This document shows positions 27,899 to 39,239 of a DNA stretch of 64,000 nucleotides, piece after piece. Positions within the stretch are counted from its first letter, which is position 1. Each line of letters begins with the position of its first letter. Below the pieces are notes generated by a model that was given only the letters and a program-made list of their open reading frames with translations, was not told the origin of the DNA and did not search any database. Source of the stretch: Buttiauxella massiliensis (GTDB lineage Bacteria; Pseudomonadota; Gammaproteobacteria; Enterobacterales; Enterobacteriaceae); NCBI RefSeq assembly GCF_902500225.1, contig NZ_LR722662.1:47234-111233 (forward strand), read 5' to 3'. Both the position numbers and the translations under genes were made by a program.

Positions 27899-29356
27899 GT
27901 GTCTGAATTGTCTCAATTATCTCCGCAACCGCTGTGGGATATTTTTGCCAAAATCTGTTCTATTCCGCACCCTTCTTATCATGAAGAACAACTCGCGGAA
28001 CATATTCTGTCCTGGGCAAAAGAAAAAGGCCTGCATGTTGAGCGTGACCAGGTTGGTAATATCCTGATCCGCAAACCTGCAACAGCTGGTATGGAAAACC
28101 GTAAAGCGGTCGTCCTGCAAGCTCACCTTGATATGGTGCCGCAGAAAAATAACGACACTGTCCATGATTTCACCAAAGATCCGATTCAGCCGTATATCGA
28201 CGGCGAGTGGGTTAAAGCCCGCGGCACAACGCTGGGTGCGGATAACGGTATCGGTATGGCATCTGCATTGGCAGTGCTGGCTGATGACTCCGTGTCTCAT
28301 GGCCCGTTAGAAGTCCTGCTGACCATGACCGAAGAAGCGGGTATGGATGGCGCTTTTGGCCTGCAAGCTGGCTGGTTACAAGCTGATATCCTGATCAATA
28401 CCGATTCTGAAGAAGAAGGTGAGATCTACATGGGTTGTGCTGGCGGGATTGATTTCATCTCCACGCTGCCACTGCAACGTGAAGCGATTCCAGCAGGTTA
28501 CGAAACCTACAAACTGACCATCAAAGGTCTGAAAGGTGGTCACTCTGGCGCTGAGATCCATTTAGGTTTGGGCAATGCAAACAAATTGCTGGCGCGTTTC
28601 CTGTTCGCTCACGCAGCAGAACTGGATGCTCGTCTGATTGATCTGAACGGCGGTACGCTGCGTAACGCAATCCCTCGTGAAGGTTCAGCTATCCTTGCTG
28701 TACCTGCCGATAAAGCAGCACAACTCAAGCAATTGGCAGCGCAGTTCTTGTCAATTCTGCAAAATGAGCTGGGTGCCGTTGAGAAAAACACCACCGTTCT
28801 GGTTGAAGCGACCAGCACAGAAAAATCTGCGCTGACAGTAAAAAGCCGCGAAACTTTCATTAATTTGCTCAACGCAATGCCGAACGGCGTTATCCGCAAT
28901 TCCGACGCTGTAAAAGGCGTAGTTGAAACCTCACTGAACGTGGGTGTGGTGACAATGACTGACGAAAGCGCAGAAATCATCTGCCTGATTCGTTCGTTGA
29001 TTGATAGCGGTAAAGATTATGTGGTGGGCATGCTTCACGCACTGGGTCAGCTTGCTGGCGCAGAAAGTGTTGCCAAAGGCAGCTACCCTGGCTGGCAGCC
29101 GGATGCTAAATCCCCGGTAATGGCACTGGTTCGTGAAACTTACGAAAAGCTGTTCAACAAGACGCCAAACATCATGGTTATCCATGCCGGTCTGGAATGT
29201 GGTCTGTTCAAGAAGCCTTACCCTGAGATGGATATGGTTTCTATTGGGCCGACCATTACAGGTCCGCACTCGCCTGATGAACAAGTTCATATTGCAAGCG
29301 TTGGCCAATACTGGATCCTGCTGACTGAGTTGCTGAAAGCGATTCCAGCTAAATAA
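27899..29356 (+). CDS. pepD: Cytosol non-specific dipeptidase (peptidase D)
   Basis: PepD is an M20-family metallodipeptidase that cleaves Xaa-His (carnosine) and many other dipeptides in the cytosol. At 485 residues it equals E. coli PepD. Metal ligands lie in QAHLDMVPQKN, GADNGIGMA, TEEAGMDGA and NTDSEEEGE. The GTG at 27899 is the start: AAGGAG is seven bases upstream and the next codons read SELSQLSPQPLWDIFAKIC. An earlier in-frame start at 27818 is unsupported. Confidence 0.95.
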   Translation: MSELSQLSPQPLWDIFAKICSIPHPSYHEEQLAEHILSWAKEKGLHVERDQVGNILIRKPATAGMENRKAVVLQAHLDMVPQKNNDTVHDFTKDPIQPYIDGEWVKARGTTLGADNGIGMASALAVLADDSVSHGPLEVLLTMTEEAGMDGAFGLQAGWLQADILINTDSEEEGEIYMGCAGGIDFISTLPLQREAIPAGYETYKLTIKGLKGGHSGAEIHLGLGNANKLLARFLFAHAAELDARLIDLNGGTLRNAIPREGSAILAVPADKAAQLKQLAAQFLSILQNELGAVEKNTTVLVEATSTEKSALTVKSRETFINLLNAMPNGVIRNSDAVKGVVETSLNVGVVTMTDESAEIICLIRSLIDSGKDYVVGMLHALGQLAGAESVAKGSYPGWQPDAKSPVMALVRETYEKLFNKTPNIMVIHAGLECGLFKKPYPEMDMVSIGPTITGPHSPDEQVHIASVGQYWILLTELLKAIPAK

Positions 29357-29374
29357 GCCAAATACATGTTGATC

Positions 29375-29402
29375 AAAACCCTCCATTGAGAGGGTTTTTT
29401 TA
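29375..29402 (+). terminator. Rho-independent terminator of pepD
   Basis: AAAACCCTC / GAGGGTTTT stem with loop CATTGA-type centre, then a run of seven T. The T-run reaches the last codons of the convergent dinB gene. Confidence 0.85.
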
Positions 29403-30455
29403 TAATCCCAGAACAAGTTGACGCTCCAACTGTGGGTCAAGTAACGTGACATGCAGCCCCACCAGCCTTACGCCTCGCCCTCCCCGGCGCTCTTCCCATG
29501 TTTTCTTCGCCGTTGCGATTAAATCGGCTTTATTTAGCTGCGGCCAGACATGTTCCTGAGTGGTTTGCTGGAAATCATTAAACTTGAGTTTGACTCCCTG
29601 ACGAGCAATCAATAAATCTGGTTTCACCTTTTTCAGCCGTCGCTCAAGTTCAGCATAAAGCTGCTCAATAATGGCTTCACACTCATGCCATTCATGAATA
29701 TCCTCAGCCAGGGTTTTCTCAACGCCGACTGATTTGCGCTGCCGCTCGTTGTTAATCTCACGCTCATCAATACCCTGACTCCTTTCCCAAAGTACACGCC
29801 CAAATTTCCCAAAACGTTTCAGTAACGAAGCTAAATCAGTTTTTTGTACATCGGCACAGGTGTGCAGCCCCAGGCTTTCCAGTTTTCCAGCGGTGACTTT
29901 GCCCACGCCTGGAATCTTACCCAACGGCAAGGTTGCTAAAAATGCAGGGATTTCATCGGGCGTAATGACGTACTGCCCGTTAGGCTTATTAAGATCGGAA
30001 GCAATTTTGGCGAGAAATTTTACCGGGGCTATCCCCGCAGAAGCTGTGAGATTAAGTTCGTCAGAAATCGTCTGACGAATTTCCTGCGCCATGAGCGTTG
30101 CGGAGCCGTGGCAGTTCAGGCTATCGGTAACATCCAGATAAGCCTCATCAAGAGATAGCGGTTCAATAAGATTGGTGTAGCGGCTAAATATCTCACGAAT
30201 ATGATTTGATGCATCTTTGTATGCGTCAAAACGCCCAGGTAGAAGTGTCAGGTGTGGGCATAATTTGAGTGCCAGCGCTGTCGACATTGCGCTGTGTACA
30301 CCGAATTTTCGTGCTGGGTAATTTGCGGTACTGATCACTCCACGTCGCTGCGCGCTGCCGCCAATAGCTAGCGGGATATCCCGCAGGTTGGGGTTATCAC
30401 GCATCTCCACCGCTGCAAAAAAGCAGTCCATATCGACATGAATGATTTTACGCAT
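29400..30455 (-). CDS. dinB: DNA polymerase IV
   Basis: A Y-family translesion polymerase of 351 residues, as in E. coli. Catalytic acidic residues are Asp8 ([12 protein letters not shown]) and the Asp-Glu of SLDEAYLDV. The little-finger domain ends in a beta-clamp-binding tail [10 protein letters not shown] LexA box lies directly upstream, so it is SOS-induced. In E. coli the yafNOP toxin-antitoxin genes follow dinB; here pepD follows in convergent orientation. Confidence 0.96.
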   Translation of the reverse strand: MRKIIHVDMDCFFAAVEMRDNPNLRDIPLAIGGSAQRRGVISTANYPARKFGVHSAMSTALALKLCPHLTLLPGRFDAYKDASNHIREIFSRYTNLIEPLSLDEAYLDVTDSLNCHGSATLMAQEIRQTISDELNLTASAGIAPVKFLAKIASDLNKPNGQYVITPDEIPAFLATLPLGKIPGVGKVTAGKLESLGLHTCADVQKTDLASLLKRFGKFGRVLWERSQGIDEREINNERQRKSVGVEKTLAEDIHEWHECEAIIEQLYAELERRLKKVKPDLLIARQGVKLKFNDFQQTTQEHVWPQLNKADLIATAKKTWEERRGGRGVRLVGLHVTLLDPQLERQLVLGL

Positions 30456-30476
30456 ACTTTTTCACACCAGTTATTT

Positions 30477-30496
30477 CACTGGATAAGTATACAGTC
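30477..30496 (-). promoter_or_regulatory. LexA (SOS) box of dinB
   Basis: CACTG, ten bases, CAGTC (core CTG 30479-30481, CAG 30492-30494) fits CTG-N10-CAG with an A/T-rich centre. It lies 22 bases before the dinB start. Confidence 0.8.
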
Positions 30497-30528
30497 AATT
30501 AGTGAGAGGGGGAAAGTCTGTATCAAAG

Positions 30529-30555
30529 AAATCCTCCCGAAAAGCGGGAGGATTT
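30529..30555 (-). terminator. Terminator of the nqr operon
   Basis: AAATCCTCCCG / CGGGAGGATTT, an 11-bp perfect stem around AAAAG, just past the nqrM stop. On the minus strand it is followed by CTTTG, so the T-run is short. Confidence 0.65.
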
Positions 30556-30562
30556 AAGAGGC

Positions 30563-30787
30563 TCATATGATGCGATTTTGCTGAATTTTTGCCAGTCGTT
30601 CGGCTTTCGCCATACGTTTTTTACGCGCATCGCAAGGTTCAGGACAGTTGCAAACCTTCTCCATACCGAGTGCTGCAATGCCACCACAGCTACCCTGAAG
30701 CGCTTTGCGCTTCACGATAACGCCCAGTGACATACCAAATATCACCAGCAAAAATATAACGAAGGTGGCTAAAAATACCGTCAGCAT
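30563..30787 (-). CDS. nqrM: NqrM, Na+-NQR maturation protein (DUF539)
   Basis: A 74-residue protein with one N-terminal membrane helix and a conserved Cys cluster (SCGGIAALGMEKVCNCPEPCDARKK). NqrM is needed to assemble functional Na+-NQR, probably delivering iron for the metal centre between NqrD and NqrE. It follows nqrF by 11 bases. In Vibrio the flavin transferase gene apbE lies between nqrF and nqrM, but it is not here. Confidence 0.9.
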   Translation of the reverse strand: MLTVFLATFVIFLLVIFGMSLGVIVKRKALQGSCGGIAALGMEKVCNCPEPCDARKKRMAKAERLAKIQQNRII

Positions 30788-30798
30788 AATGGCTCCCG

Positions 30799-32022
30799 TC
30801 AGCCGCCAAAGTCGTCGAGCATGATGTTTTCATCCTCTACGCCCAGATCTTTAAGCATTTTAATCACTGCGGCGTTCATCATCGGCGGCCCACACATATA
30901 GAATTCACAGTCTTCTGGGGCCGGGTGGCTGCGAAGATAGTTTTCCAGCAATACGTTATGGATGAAACCGGTGTAACCCGTCCAGTTATCTTCTGGCTGT
31001 GGATCAGAAAGCGCCACATTAAAGCTAAAGTTCGGGTTCTCCTGCGCCAGCTTTTCAAACTCTTCTTCGTAGAACATTTCACGCAACGAACGCGCACCGT
31101 ACCAGAAGCTGATTTTGCGCGTGCTATGCAGGCGTTTAAGCTGATCAAAAATGTGCGAACGCATTGGTGCCATACCGGCACCACCGCCGATAAACACCAT
31201 TTCTGCATCCGTATCTTTGGCAAAGAATTCACCAAACGGCCCGGAAATTGTCACTTTATCGCCGGCTTTCAGCGACCAGATATACGAGGACATAATACCC
31301 GGAGGTGCATCTGGCACATTTGGCGGCGGAGTCGCGATACGCACGTTCAGCATGATAATGCCTTTCTCATCCGGGTAGTTCGCCATGGAGTAAGCGCGAA
31401 CACAGGGTTCTTTCACCACAGATTTGAAACGGAACAGGTTAAATTTATCCCAGTCGCCACGGTATTCCTGCGGAACATCGAAGTCCAGGTAGTTAACTTC
31501 ATGAGGTGGGCTTTCAATCTGGATATACCCCCCCGCACGGAACGGCACCACATCGCCATCAGGAATACGTAATTTAAGCTCTTTAATGAACGTCGCTTTG
31601 TTATCGTTGGAGATAACTTCGCATTCCCATTTTTTAACGCCAAAGATTTCCTCTGGCAGCTCAATTTTCATATCCTGCTTAACGGCAACCTGGCAGGCAA
31701 GACGGCAACCCTCTTTCGCTTCACGCTTGGTGATATGCGAAAGTTCGGTAGGCAGAATATCACCCCCACCTTCTTTAACCGTGACACGGCACTGGCCGCA
31801 AGAACCACCACCACCACAAGCCGAGGAGATAAATATCCCTTGGTTTGATAACGTGTTGAGCAGTTTGTCGCCCGCCGGAGCATGGAACTTTTTGTCTGCT
31901 TCGTTGTTAATCTCAATCAGCACATCGCCGGAGTTAACAAGCTTTGACTTAGCAAACAGAATCATCAGTGCCAGAGCCAAAACAATAAGCGTGAACATCA
32001 CCACGCCAAGAATAATTTCCAT
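30799..32022 (-). CDS. nqrF: Na+-NQR subunit F, NADH dehydrogenase subunit
   Basis: NqrF takes hydride from NADH and passes electrons into the pump. In order: one N-terminal membrane helix, a plant-type [2Fe-2S] domain with Cys ligands in [14 protein letters not shown] and RLACQ, and a ferredoxin-reductase domain with FAD-binding ([11 protein letters not shown]) and NADH-binding ([30 protein letters not shown]) motifs. Length is 407 residues, typical. It is sixth in the operon and starts 12 bases after nqrE. Confidence 0.96.
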   Translation of the reverse strand: MEIILGVVMFTLIVLALALMILFAKSKLVNSGDVLIEINNEADKKFHAPAGDKLLNTLSNQGIFISSACGGGGSCGQCRVTVKEGGGDILPTELSHITKREAKEGCRLACQVAVKQDMKIELPEEIFGVKKWECEVISNDNKATFIKELKLRIPDGDVVPFRAGGYIQIESPPHEVNYLDFDVPQEYRGDWDKFNLFRFKSVVKEPCVRAYSMANYPDEKGIIMLNVRIATPPPNVPDAPPGIMSSYIWSLKAGDKVTISGPFGEFFAKDTDAEMVFIGGGAGMAPMRSHIFDQLKRLHSTRKISFWYGARSLREMFYEEEFEKLAQENPNFSFNVALSDPQPEDNWTGYTGFIHNVLLENYLRSHPAPEDCEFYMCGPPMMNAAVIKMLKDLGVEDENIMLDDFGG

Positions 32023-32034
32023 ACCTTTCCGCCC

Positions 32035-32631
32035 TTATAGCTGCACACCGGAGAATGACATGAAACCTAGTGCCATCAATCCAGTGGTGATAAAGGTGAT
32101 TCCTAAGCCACGCAATCCTGCGGGCACATTGGCATATTTCATCTTCTCGCGAATACCGGCCATCGCGACGATAGCCAGCATCCAGCCCACACCGGAACCG
32201 ACACCATAAACGATGGATTCGCCAAAGCTGTAATCACGCTGCACCATAAACGATACGCCACCGAAAATGGCGCAGTTAACGGTGATAAGCGGCAGGAAGA
32301 TACCCAGCGCGTTATAGAGAGCCGGGAAGAAACGATCGAGGATCATTTCAAGGATTTGCACCAGCGCTGCAATCACACCAATGAAGGTGATGAAATTCAG
32401 GAAGCTGAGGTCAACACCTTCAACCAATGCACCGTCGCGAAGCACAAGGTTATAAACCAGGTTATTCGCCGGAACAGCAATCCCTAAAACAACGGTAACC
32501 GCCACACCCAAACCAAATGCCGTGGAAACCTTCTTGGAAACCGCCAGGAAGGTACACATGCCAAGGAAGAACGCGAGCGCCATGTTTTCAATAAACACGG
32601 CACGCACAAACAGACTAATCATATGTTCCAT
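32035..32631 (-). CDS. nqrE: Na+-NQR subunit E
   Basis: A 198-residue membrane protein with six predicted helices, homologous to NqrD and to RnfA. The conserved Cys-containing segments [11 protein letters not shown] and [13 protein letters not shown] hold ligands for the iron centre shared with NqrD. It forms part of the Na+ path of the complex. Start at 32631, six bases past the nqrD stop. Confidence 0.95.
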   Translation of the reverse strand: MEHMISLFVRAVFIENMALAFFLGMCTFLAVSKKVSTAFGLGVAVTVVLGIAVPANNLVYNLVLRDGALVEGVDLSFLNFITFIGVIAALVQILEMILDRFFPALYNALGIFLPLITVNCAIFGGVSFMVQRDYSFGESIVYGVGSGVGWMLAIVAMAGIREKMKYANVPAGLRGLGITFITTGLMALGFMSFSGVQL

Positions 32632-32637
32632 AGTCAG

Positions 32638-33276
32638 TTAGTCCTTTTCCTGCTGCGCAGGCTTCAGCGTACGCAGTGCCCAAATCAACAGGCCGATAAT
32701 GAAGAACGCACTCGGCGCCAGCAGGAACATCCCGTTTGGCTGGTACCAGCCACCGTTTTGAACCGTTTCAAGCACCGTGATACCAAACAGTTTGCCGCTT
32801 CCTATCAGCTCACGCAGGAAACCAACCAGCAGCAGAATCACGCCATAACCCAGGCCGTTACCGATGCCATCCATAAAGCTCGCCAGCGGCGGTGACTTCA
32901 TGGCGTAGGCTTCGGCACGCCCCATCACAATACAGTTGGTGATGATTAGGCCAACGAATACCGAAAGCTGTTTGGAGATCTCGTAGGCGTAAGCACGCAG
33001 AATCTGATCTACGACGATAACTAACGAAGCAATGATCGCCATCTGTACGATGATTCGCACACTGTTTGGGATCAGGTTACGGATCATCGAGATGAACATG
33101 CTGGAGAACGCTGTCACCACTGTTACCGCGATGGTCATTACGAATGCTGTTTCCAGCTTCGTTGTTACAGCCAGCGCCGAACAGACACCGAGTATTTGCA
33201 AGGCAATAGGGTTGTTATCCACAAGAGGACTAACCAGTACCCGTTTGACCTCTTTCATGTCTGAAATATCAGCCAT
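32638..33276 (-). CDS. nqrD: Na+-NQR subunit D
   Basis: A 212-residue membrane subunit with six helices, homologous to RnfE. Cys-containing segments [10 protein letters not shown] and [15 protein letters not shown] supply the other ligands of the NqrD/E iron site. The ATG at 33276 ([12 protein letters not shown]) overlaps the nqrC stop by eight bases within ATGGCTGA, which suggests translational coupling. Confidence 0.95.
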   Translation of the reverse strand: MADISDMKEVKRVLVSPLVDNNPIALQILGVCSALAVTTKLETAFVMTIAVTVVTAFSSMFISMIRNLIPNSVRIIVQMAIIASLVIVVDQILRAYAYEISKQLSVFVGLIITNCIVMGRAEAYAMKSPPLASFMDGIGNGLGYGVILLLVGFLRELIGSGKLFGITVLETVQNGGWYQPNGMFLLAPSAFFIIGLLIWALRTLKPAQQEKD

Positions 33277-34063
33277 TGTTGAGCGCTCCTTCACGTACTT
33301 GTTTCAGGAATGGACCAAAACCAAGTTCACCCATCCAGAAATCAAAAGTGTGTTGTACACCGTTTGCTGTGAGCGTGGCACCGGATAAACCATCTACCCC
33401 GTATTCATCGCCCTGACGCGCACCACCTTTCACAACACGAATTGCAGGCTTGCCATTATCATCAAGCAGCTTCTTGCCAATCCACTGCGCACGCCAGTTC
33501 GGGTTTTCAACTTCACCGCCCAAACCCGGGGTTTCACCCTGGTCATAGTAAGTGATGCCTTTAACCGTACGGCCATCGGTTTGCAGAGAAACGAAGGCAT
33601 ACATCATCGACCACAAGCCTTTGCCATACACGGGCAAGACAACTTCCTGGATTTTGTTTTGCTCATCTCGCACCAGGTAAATCTCAACAATATTGCTGCG
33701 ATTTTTTATCCCGGCACGATCTTCGTCAGATGTGAGTGCTTTGCTCTGATTAGGGTCACGTAATGCTGCCGCCTGGTCGAATTTAGACGAGTCTGTATCC
33801 AGTAACTCGCCACTTTTCAAATCCAACAAACGCGGTGTAATGCGTGATTCAAAGACTGCTTTAACATCTTCACCTGTCATTTTTGGTGTGGCTAAGCCCG
33901 CAACATCAAGAATGTTACGTTGCTTATCGAGGGCTTTTTGCTCTTGCTGACGAGCTTTAAGCCCAACAGCAGAACCTGCCACCACAACGGAGCAAACCAG
34001 GCAAAGCACCAGCACCACCAGCAGTGTTCTGCCAATGCTATCGTTACTTTTTACTTCAGCCAC
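33269..34063 (-). CDS. nqrC: Na+-NQR subunit C
   Basis: A 264-residue subunit with an N-terminal membrane helix and a periplasmic FMN domain. The flavin is attached to the Thr of the SGAT motif ([16 protein letters not shown]). Attachment needs ApbE, which is not encoded beside this operon. The GTG at 34063 ([14 protein letters not shown]) is chosen because it overlaps the nqrB stop by eight bases in GTGGCTGA with GGAGGAAG upstream. The longer frame to 34120 only reads back into nqrB. Confidence 0.94.
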   Translation of the reverse strand: MAEVKSNDSIGRTLLVVLVLCLVCSVVVAGSAVGLKARQQEQKALDKQRNILDVAGLATPKMTGEDVKAVFESRITPRLLDLKSGELLDTDSSKFDQAAALRDPNQSKALTSDEDRAGIKNRSNIVEIYLVRDEQNKIQEVVLPVYGKGLWSMMYAFVSLQTDGRTVKGITYYDQGETPGLGGEVENPNWRAQWIGKKLLDDNGKPAIRVVKGGARQGDEYGVDGLSGATLTANGVQHTFDFWMGELGFGPFLKQVREGALNNG

Positions 34064-35294
34064 GCGACTTCCTCCGCTTGATATTGGCTTGCACCACCAG
34101 GTAATCGAACAACGGTGCAAAGAGGTTGGCGAACAAAATCGCCAGCATCATCCCTTCTGGATAGGCCGGGTTTACAACTCGAATTAACACACACATCAGG
34201 CCGATGAGTGCCCCATACCACCATTTACCTTTGTTGGTAAACGAGGCCGAAACCGGATCGGTCGCCATAAACATCATGCCGAAAGCAAAACCACCCAGCA
34301 CCAGATGCCAATACCACGGCATCGCAAATAACGGATTGGTTTCAGAACCGATGAAGTTAAACAGGGTTGCAGTGGCAATCATACCGAGCATAACGCCCGC
34401 AACGATGCGCCAGGATGCGACTCGACCGAACAGGATAATCGCCCCGCCAATCAGAATCATCAGCGTTGAGACTTCACCAATCGAACCGGGAATGTTGCCG
34501 AGGAAAGCATCCATCCAGGTGACAGGCTGGCCAGAGACAACATTAACCAGCGCTTCACCACCGCCATGGGACCATTGTGAAAGCGGAGTTGCTCCAGAGA
34601 AACCGTCAGCCGCGGTCCACACCAGGTCGCCCGAGATTTGCGCTGGATAAGCGAAGAACAGGAATGCACGGCCAGCCAGTGCAGGGTTCAGGAAGTTACG
34701 GCCTGTTCCACCGAAAATCTCTTTGGCGATAACCACACCGAAACTGATACCGAGGGCGGCTTGCCACAAAGGCATAGTTGGTGGCACCACCAGCGCAAAC
34801 AGAATCGAAGTCACGAAGAAGCCTTCGTTAATCTCGTGTTTGCGAATGATAGAGAACAGCACTTCCCAGAAACCGCCTACCAAAAATACCGTGATGTAGA
34901 TTGGCAGGAAGAAGACAGCGCCCAGCGTCATCATGCTGAGCCAGCCAGCATCAGGCGTAAAGTTCACTCCCAGCCACTGCGCAATCACATAATGCCAGTC
35001 GGATGAAATCACCTGCTGGAGTTGTTCTGCGCCATACATCTTGTTCAGGGCAGGAATAGTTTGCAGCCCGACGTTGTACATGCCCCAGAACATTGCCGGG
35101 AATACAGCGAACCACACCAGGATCATCATGCGTTTCAGATCGATAGCATCACGAACGTGGGAGGCGCCAGGCGTAACGATACCAGGCGTATAAAACAGAG
35201 TCGCCGTCGCTTCAAAGAGCGGATAGTACTTTTCTAGCTTTCCGCCTTGTGTGAAGTGCGGCTCTAGTTTTTCAAATAAATGCTTCAAGCCCAT
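34056..35294 (-). CDS. nqrB: Na+-NQR subunit B
   Basis: A 412-residue membrane subunit with about ten helices, carrying a covalent FMN on the Thr of SGAT ([12 protein letters not shown]) and riboflavin; it also forms part of the Na+ channel and quinone site. Conserved [24 protein letters not shown] and [18 protein letters not shown] are present. It starts three bases past nqrA. Confidence 0.96.
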   Translation of the reverse strand: MGLKHLFEKLEPHFTQGGKLEKYYPLFEATATLFYTPGIVTPGASHVRDAIDLKRMMILVWFAVFPAMFWGMYNVGLQTIPALNKMYGAEQLQQVISSDWHYVIAQWLGVNFTPDAGWLSMMTLGAVFFLPIYITVFLVGGFWEVLFSIIRKHEINEGFFVTSILFALVVPPTMPLWQAALGISFGVVIAKEIFGGTGRNFLNPALAGRAFLFFAYPAQISGDLVWTAADGFSGATPLSQWSHGGGEALVNVVSGQPVTWMDAFLGNIPGSIGEVSTLMILIGGAIILFGRVASWRIVAGVMLGMIATATLFNFIGSETNPLFAMPWYWHLVLGGFAFGMMFMATDPVSASFTNKGKWWYGALIGLMCVLIRVVNPAYPEGMMLAILFANLFAPLFDYLVVQANIKRRKSRG

Positions 35295-35297
35295 GAC

Positions 35298-36641
35298 TTA
35301 TCCTTCCTGCTCGATGCGGGTTAATACCTCGCGTAGCACCGGGCCATACTCATATTTCCCCGGGCAAACGTAGGTACAAAGCGCCAAATCTTCTTCATCC
35401 AGCTCCAGACACCCCAGCAATTGAGCGCTGTCAGTATCTCCTGCCAGTAAGTCGCGCAATAACATCGTGGCCAGAATATCCAGTGGCATGACACGTTCAT
35501 AGTTGCCAATCGGCACCATTGCGCGTTCGCCACCATTGGTATCGGTTGAGAAGTTAAATAGTTTGCGCTTCAGGAAGTGGCCAACCGTGGTGCGTGTAAT
35601 TGAATATTTATCGGCACCCGGCATTACCCAGCCAAATAGTTCTTTTTCACGCCCTTCTTTCAGAACCGTGACCTGCAGGTGGAAACGACCAAGCCAGGCT
35701 CGAGAACCAGCGGCCATGGTTCCACTTAATACAGAACCGGATACGATGCGGTTTTCACCTTCTTCCAGCTCACCGGCTGTGAGTACTTCCAGACAGGCCC
35801 CCAGGCGAGTGCGAATCAGGCGTGGTTTTTTAACCTGCGGACCGGCTAACGCAATAACACGTTCGGTCCACAATTCACCTTCAACAAACAATTTGCCGAT
35901 GGCAATCACATCCTGGTAATTAAGATGCCATACCGTTTTTTGCAGGCTAACGGGCTCAAGGAAGTGAATGTGTGTGCCCACTAACCCAGCAGGATGAGGG
36001 CCAGCAAATTCATTAAACGTCACTTGTCCGGAAACATGGCTGCCCAATTTACCGCCACCAGCCTGGCAGACATGGACTTTTCCATCAGTGAGCCGTGACA
36101 ACAGTGTTAAGCCCGCGTCAAACATTTCGCGATGTGCACGAATAATGGGTTGCGGATCGGCCGCCAGCGGATTGGTATCAATAGCGGTCACAAAAATGGC
36201 CGCGGGAACACTCGCAGGTTGCGGTGCTTTACTGAATGGTCGCGTACGAAGTGCAGTCCACAGGCCCGAAGATAGAAGTTGTGCCTGAACTGTTTCACGC
36301 GGCAGTTTGCCAAGGTTTTCTGGTGCAAATCGTTCAAAAACGACCTGTTCATCACCCTGAACCTCAATAACCAGCGATTGCAGTACGCGACGTTCACCAC
36401 GATTAATCGCCGTGACCGTTCCACTCGCAGAAGCGGTAAAGAGCACGCCACGGTTCTTTTTATCTTCGAAGAGAGGCTGGCCTTTCAATACCTTGTCGCC
36501 TTCCTGCACAAGCATAGAAGGGCGCATGCCGACATACTCTTCTCCGAGCAGAGCCACGAAAGGTATCGCTGGGCCGTCATGGATTTGCTGTTCCGGTAAA
36601 CCGGCAATAGGCAAGTCCAGACCTTTTTTGATTTTTATCAT
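35298..36641 (-). CDS. nqrA: Na+-NQR subunit A
   Basis: A 447-residue cytoplasmic subunit (usual length about 446) that begins [14 protein letters not shown] and includes [22 protein letters not shown] and [15 protein letters not shown]. It binds quinone in the assembled complex. As first gene of nqrABCDEF-M it follows a 486-base region that must hold the operon promoter. The pump couples NADH oxidation by ubiquinone to Na+ export. E. coli lacks it; Klebsiella and Yersinia have it. Confidence 0.96.
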   Translation of the reverse strand: MIKIKKGLDLPIAGLPEQQIHDGPAIPFVALLGEEYVGMRPSMLVQEGDKVLKGQPLFEDKKNRGVLFTASASGTVTAINRGERRVLQSLVIEVQGDEQVVFERFAPENLGKLPRETVQAQLLSSGLWTALRTRPFSKAPQPASVPAAIFVTAIDTNPLAADPQPIIRAHREMFDAGLTLLSRLTDGKVHVCQAGGGKLGSHVSGQVTFNEFAGPHPAGLVGTHIHFLEPVSLQKTVWHLNYQDVIAIGKLFVEGELWTERVIALAGPQVKKPRLIRTRLGACLEVLTAGELEEGENRIVSGSVLSGTMAAGSRAWLGRFHLQVTVLKEGREKELFGWVMPGADKYSITRTTVGHFLKRKLFNFSTDTNGGERAMVPIGNYERVMPLDILATMLLRDLLAGDTDSAQLLGCLELDEEDLALCTYVCPGKYEYGPVLREVLTRIEQEG

Positions 36642-37127
36642 AAGGTTATCACGTTTAAAATTGGCTTAAACATACCGACAAAAAACTGTAGCCGACAACG
36701 GATGGGTCGAATAAGGGTTCAACCGATGCGACATATAAGGCAGATAAAACAGGAAACGCATCCATTCACTATTACGAGAGGGAGGTATAAGTCGCCCGAG
36801 TAACCGGAACAACTGACTTATGGATAGTTTCCTTTCATATCCGCAGGTCAACATTCGCGAAGGATTTTAGCATCATTAGCCCGCTGAAGGGGCAGAAATC
36901 AGCATAGAGATATCCAGCAATGCGAGCTGTTACGCAAAACGCGTGCTCTCCCGCTATCCAAAAGTATTCTATAAAGTCCAATTTTATAGCTTAATACGCT
37001 CTGCTTTAGGGTTGCGAAAATTCATAACGATGCTAATGTGAGCGCTCCTAATACAGAGTAATCTGATTTCGGGTCTCTTTTTGCCGTCCTGGCATTTGGT
37101 CTAAGCTTTATCAAGGAATCAAGCAGT
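36642..37127. other. Divergent regulatory region between nqrA and dpaA
   Basis: 486 bases without a supportable gene. On the minus strand TTGACC (near 36853) with an ACTATC 17 bases on is a weak promoter candidate for nqrA, giving a leader of about 180 bases. dpaA has AAGGA 11 bases before its ATG. No riboswitch or clear operator was recognised. Confidence 0.45.
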
Positions 37128-37865
37128 ATGCGTAAGATCGCACTTATTATTGCGATGCTTCTGATACCGTGCATGTCGTTTGCCAGCCTTTTAAGCGGCA
37201 ACTCGTCTAACACGCCTGTCAGTAAAGAATTCAAGCAACAACTTATGGGCTCTCCGGTTTATATTCAGATATTTAAGGAAGAGCGCACGCTAGAGTTATA
37301 CGTGAAGATGGGCGAGAAGTTCCAGTTGCTCGACAGCTATAGCATCTGTAACTATTCCGGTGGATTAGGTCCAAAACAGCGTCAGGGTGATTTTAAAAGT
37401 CCTGAAGGTTTTTATAACGTGACTCGCAGTCAGTTAAAACCTGATAGCCGCTTCTATAAAGCCATTAATATCGGCTTCCCGAACGAGTTTGATCGCCAGC
37501 ATGGTTATCAGGGTCAATATCTGATGATTCACGGTGCTTGTGTGTCCGTCGGCTGCTACGCCATGACCGACACCAACATTGATGAGATTTTCCAGTTTGT
37601 GACCGGCGCGTTAGTCTTCGGCCAGCCGAGCGTACAGGTCAGCATCTATCCGTTCCGCATGACAGATGCCAATATGCAGCGTCACAAGTACTCTTATTAC
37701 ATCGACTTCTGGAAACAACTTAAGCCGGGTTATGACTACTTCATGGCGAATCACCAGCCGCCGGGCGTTTCAGTTGTTAGCGGTAATTACGTGGTTAGTA
37801 AGCCGGTTACGCCATCGACGCAACCGCAGTTGGCATCAAACTACGCGATCCCCGAGACAAAATAG
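37128..37865 (+). CDS. dpaA: DpaA (LdtF/YafK), peptidoglycan meso-DAP amidase releasing Braun lipoprotein
   Basis: A YkuD-fold protein of 245 residues with a signal peptide (residues 1-19, MSFAS). The catalytic motif is [16 protein letters not shown], with the Cys nucleophile in SVGC. E. coli DpaA, formerly LdtF or YafK, cleaves the link between Lpp and peptidoglycan and is not an L,D-transpeptidase. Conserved [13 protein letters not shown] and [18 protein letters not shown] agree. Its last 30 bases overlap the convergent yafJ. Confidence 0.92.
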   Translation: MRKIALIIAMLLIPCMSFASLLSGNSSNTPVSKEFKQQLMGSPVYIQIFKEERTLELYVKMGEKFQLLDSYSICNYSGGLGPKQRQGDFKSPEGFYNVTRSQLKPDSRFYKAINIGFPNEFDRQHGYQGQYLMIHGACVSVGCYAMTDTNIDEIFQFVTGALVFGQPSVQVSIYPFRMTDANMQRHKYSYYIDFWKQLKPGYDYFMANHQPPGVSVVSGNYVVSKPVTPSTQPQLASNYAIPETK

Positions 37866-38603
37866 TTCAGACTCACCTGGTGCAATTTTGTGCCAGGTTT
37901 CGTTGCCAGTCAGGGGCTGAGTCGCAATTACAGTGACCACATCGTTGAGTGTGGTCTCTTCCTGAAAATCAATTTCCACATCCTGGTCCAACAGTTTTGC
38001 CACGCCAAACGGTGCCCGTCGGGTTATCCAGTATAAATTGGTGGAACAGAACGCCATCACGTAGCGCCCATCCGACAACAACATATTGAACACGCCCTTC
38101 TCACGCAATTGCACCGCAAGTTCGGTGATGTAGCGGAACACCGCCTCCATATTGCCAGGTGTGCGTGGATAACGTTGCGTCAATTTATGAAGCAGCCAGC
38201 AAAATGCTTGCTCGCTGTCGGTTTCACCAATCGGGCGAAACGGGCCGGTATCGAGTGAACGATGCCCTTTGAGCTGGCCATTGTGGGCATAGGTCCAGTT
38301 ACGACCCCATAACTCGCGCGTAAAAGGGTGGGTATTTTCAAGCGCCACTTTGCCGCGGTTAGCCTGACGAATATGCGCGACCACTGAACAAGATTTGATC
38401 GGATAATCTTGCACAAGTTTTGCGATGGGAGAGTTAAAACTCGGTTGCGGATCTTTGAACGTACGACAGCCTTTACCTTCGTAGAAAGTAATACCCCAGC
38501 CGTCTTTATGCGGCCCCGTTCCCCCGCCACGCTGCACCAGACCGGTAAAACTAAAGCAAATATCCGTCGGCACATTGGCGCTCATCCCGAGCAGTTCGCA
38601 CAT
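37836..38603 (-). CDS. yafJ: YafJ, class II glutamine amidotransferase
   Basis: A 255-residue Ntn hydrolase. Cys2 would be the nucleophile after Met removal ([14 protein letters not shown]), and [31 protein letters not shown] and YAHNGQL form the glutaminase site. The acceptor reaction is unknown. The ATG at 38603 is chosen over 38618 because the catalytic Cys must follow Met1. It is convergent with dpaA, overlapping by 30 bases. Confidence 0.92.
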   Translation of the reverse strand: MCELLGMSANVPTDICFSFTGLVQRGGGTGPHKDGWGITFYEGKGCRTFKDPQPSFNSPIAKLVQDYPIKSCSVVAHIRQANRGKVALENTHPFTRELWGRNWTYAHNGQLKGHRSLDTGPFRPIGETDSEQAFCWLLHKLTQRYPRTPGNMEAVFRYITELAVQLREKGVFNMLLSDGRYVMAFCSTNLYWITRRAPFGVAKLLDQDVEIDFQEETTLNDVVTVIATQPLTGNETWHKIAPGESELFCLGDRVV

Positions 38604-38628
38604 CTTAACCTCCCACAACTTAATACAA

Positions 38629-38650
38629 CCCTCTCCGTTTCGGGAGAGGG
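38629..38650 (-). terminator. Hairpin downstream of gmhA
   Basis: CCCTCTCC / GGAGAGGG stem with a 6-base loop, seven bases past the gmhA stop. On the minus strand it is followed by TTGTATT. The stem is the same octamer as in the proC terminator. Confidence 0.65.
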
Positions 38651-38657
38651 GAACTTG

Positions 38658-39239
38658 TTAAGCCTTAACCATCTCTTTTTCAATCAACTGAATCAGGATA
38701 TGAATCACTTTGATGTGAATTTCCTGAATACGGTCAGCGTAGCCAAAGTGTGGAACACGAATTTCAACATCCGCTGTTCCATCCATTTTGCCGCCGTCTT
38801 TACCGGTCAGGGTAATGACTTTCATGCCTTTCGCACGCGCAGCTTCAATGGCTTTAATTACGTTGCCGGAATTGCCTGAAGTGGAGATCCCCAGTAACAC
38901 GTCGCCTTCACGCCCTACCGCTTCAACATAACGAGAGAAAATGTGGTCGTAGCCAAAATCGTTGCCCACGCAAGAGATGTGGCTAACATCAGAAATCGCA
39001 ATCGCCGGGTAACCCGGACGGTTTTCGCGATAACGCCCAGTCAGTTCTTCAGCAAAGTGCATGGCGTCACAATGTGAGCCACCGTTGCCGCAAGAAAGCA
39101 CTTTACCGCCCGCCTTGAAGCTATCAGCCAGCAGCACCGCCGCACGCTGAATGGCGTGAATGTTAGCGTCATCTTTCAGGAAGTTAGCCAGCGTTTCAGC
39201 CGCTTCATTCAATTCATTACGAATAAGATCCTGGTACAT
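38658..39239 (-). CDS. gmhA: Phosphoheptose isomerase
   Basis: GmhA converts sedoheptulose 7-phosphate to D-glycero-D-manno-heptose 7-phosphate, the first step of LPS inner-core heptose synthesis. The SIS-domain protein has 193 residues with [23 protein letters not shown] and [11 protein letters not shown]. The ATG at 39239 has AAGGA six bases upstream and matches E. coli ([17 protein letters not shown]). An earlier in-frame start at 39308 is not supported. Confidence 0.96.
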   Translation of the reverse strand: MYQDLIRNELNEAAETLANFLKDDANIHAIQRAAVLLADSFKAGGKVLSCGNGGSHCDAMHFAEELTGRYRENRPGYPAIAISDVSHISCVGNDFGYDHIFSRYVEAVGREGDVLLGISTSGNSGNVIKAIEAARAKGMKVITLTGKDGGKMDGTADVEIRVPHFGYADRIQEIHIKVIHILIQLIEKEMVKA

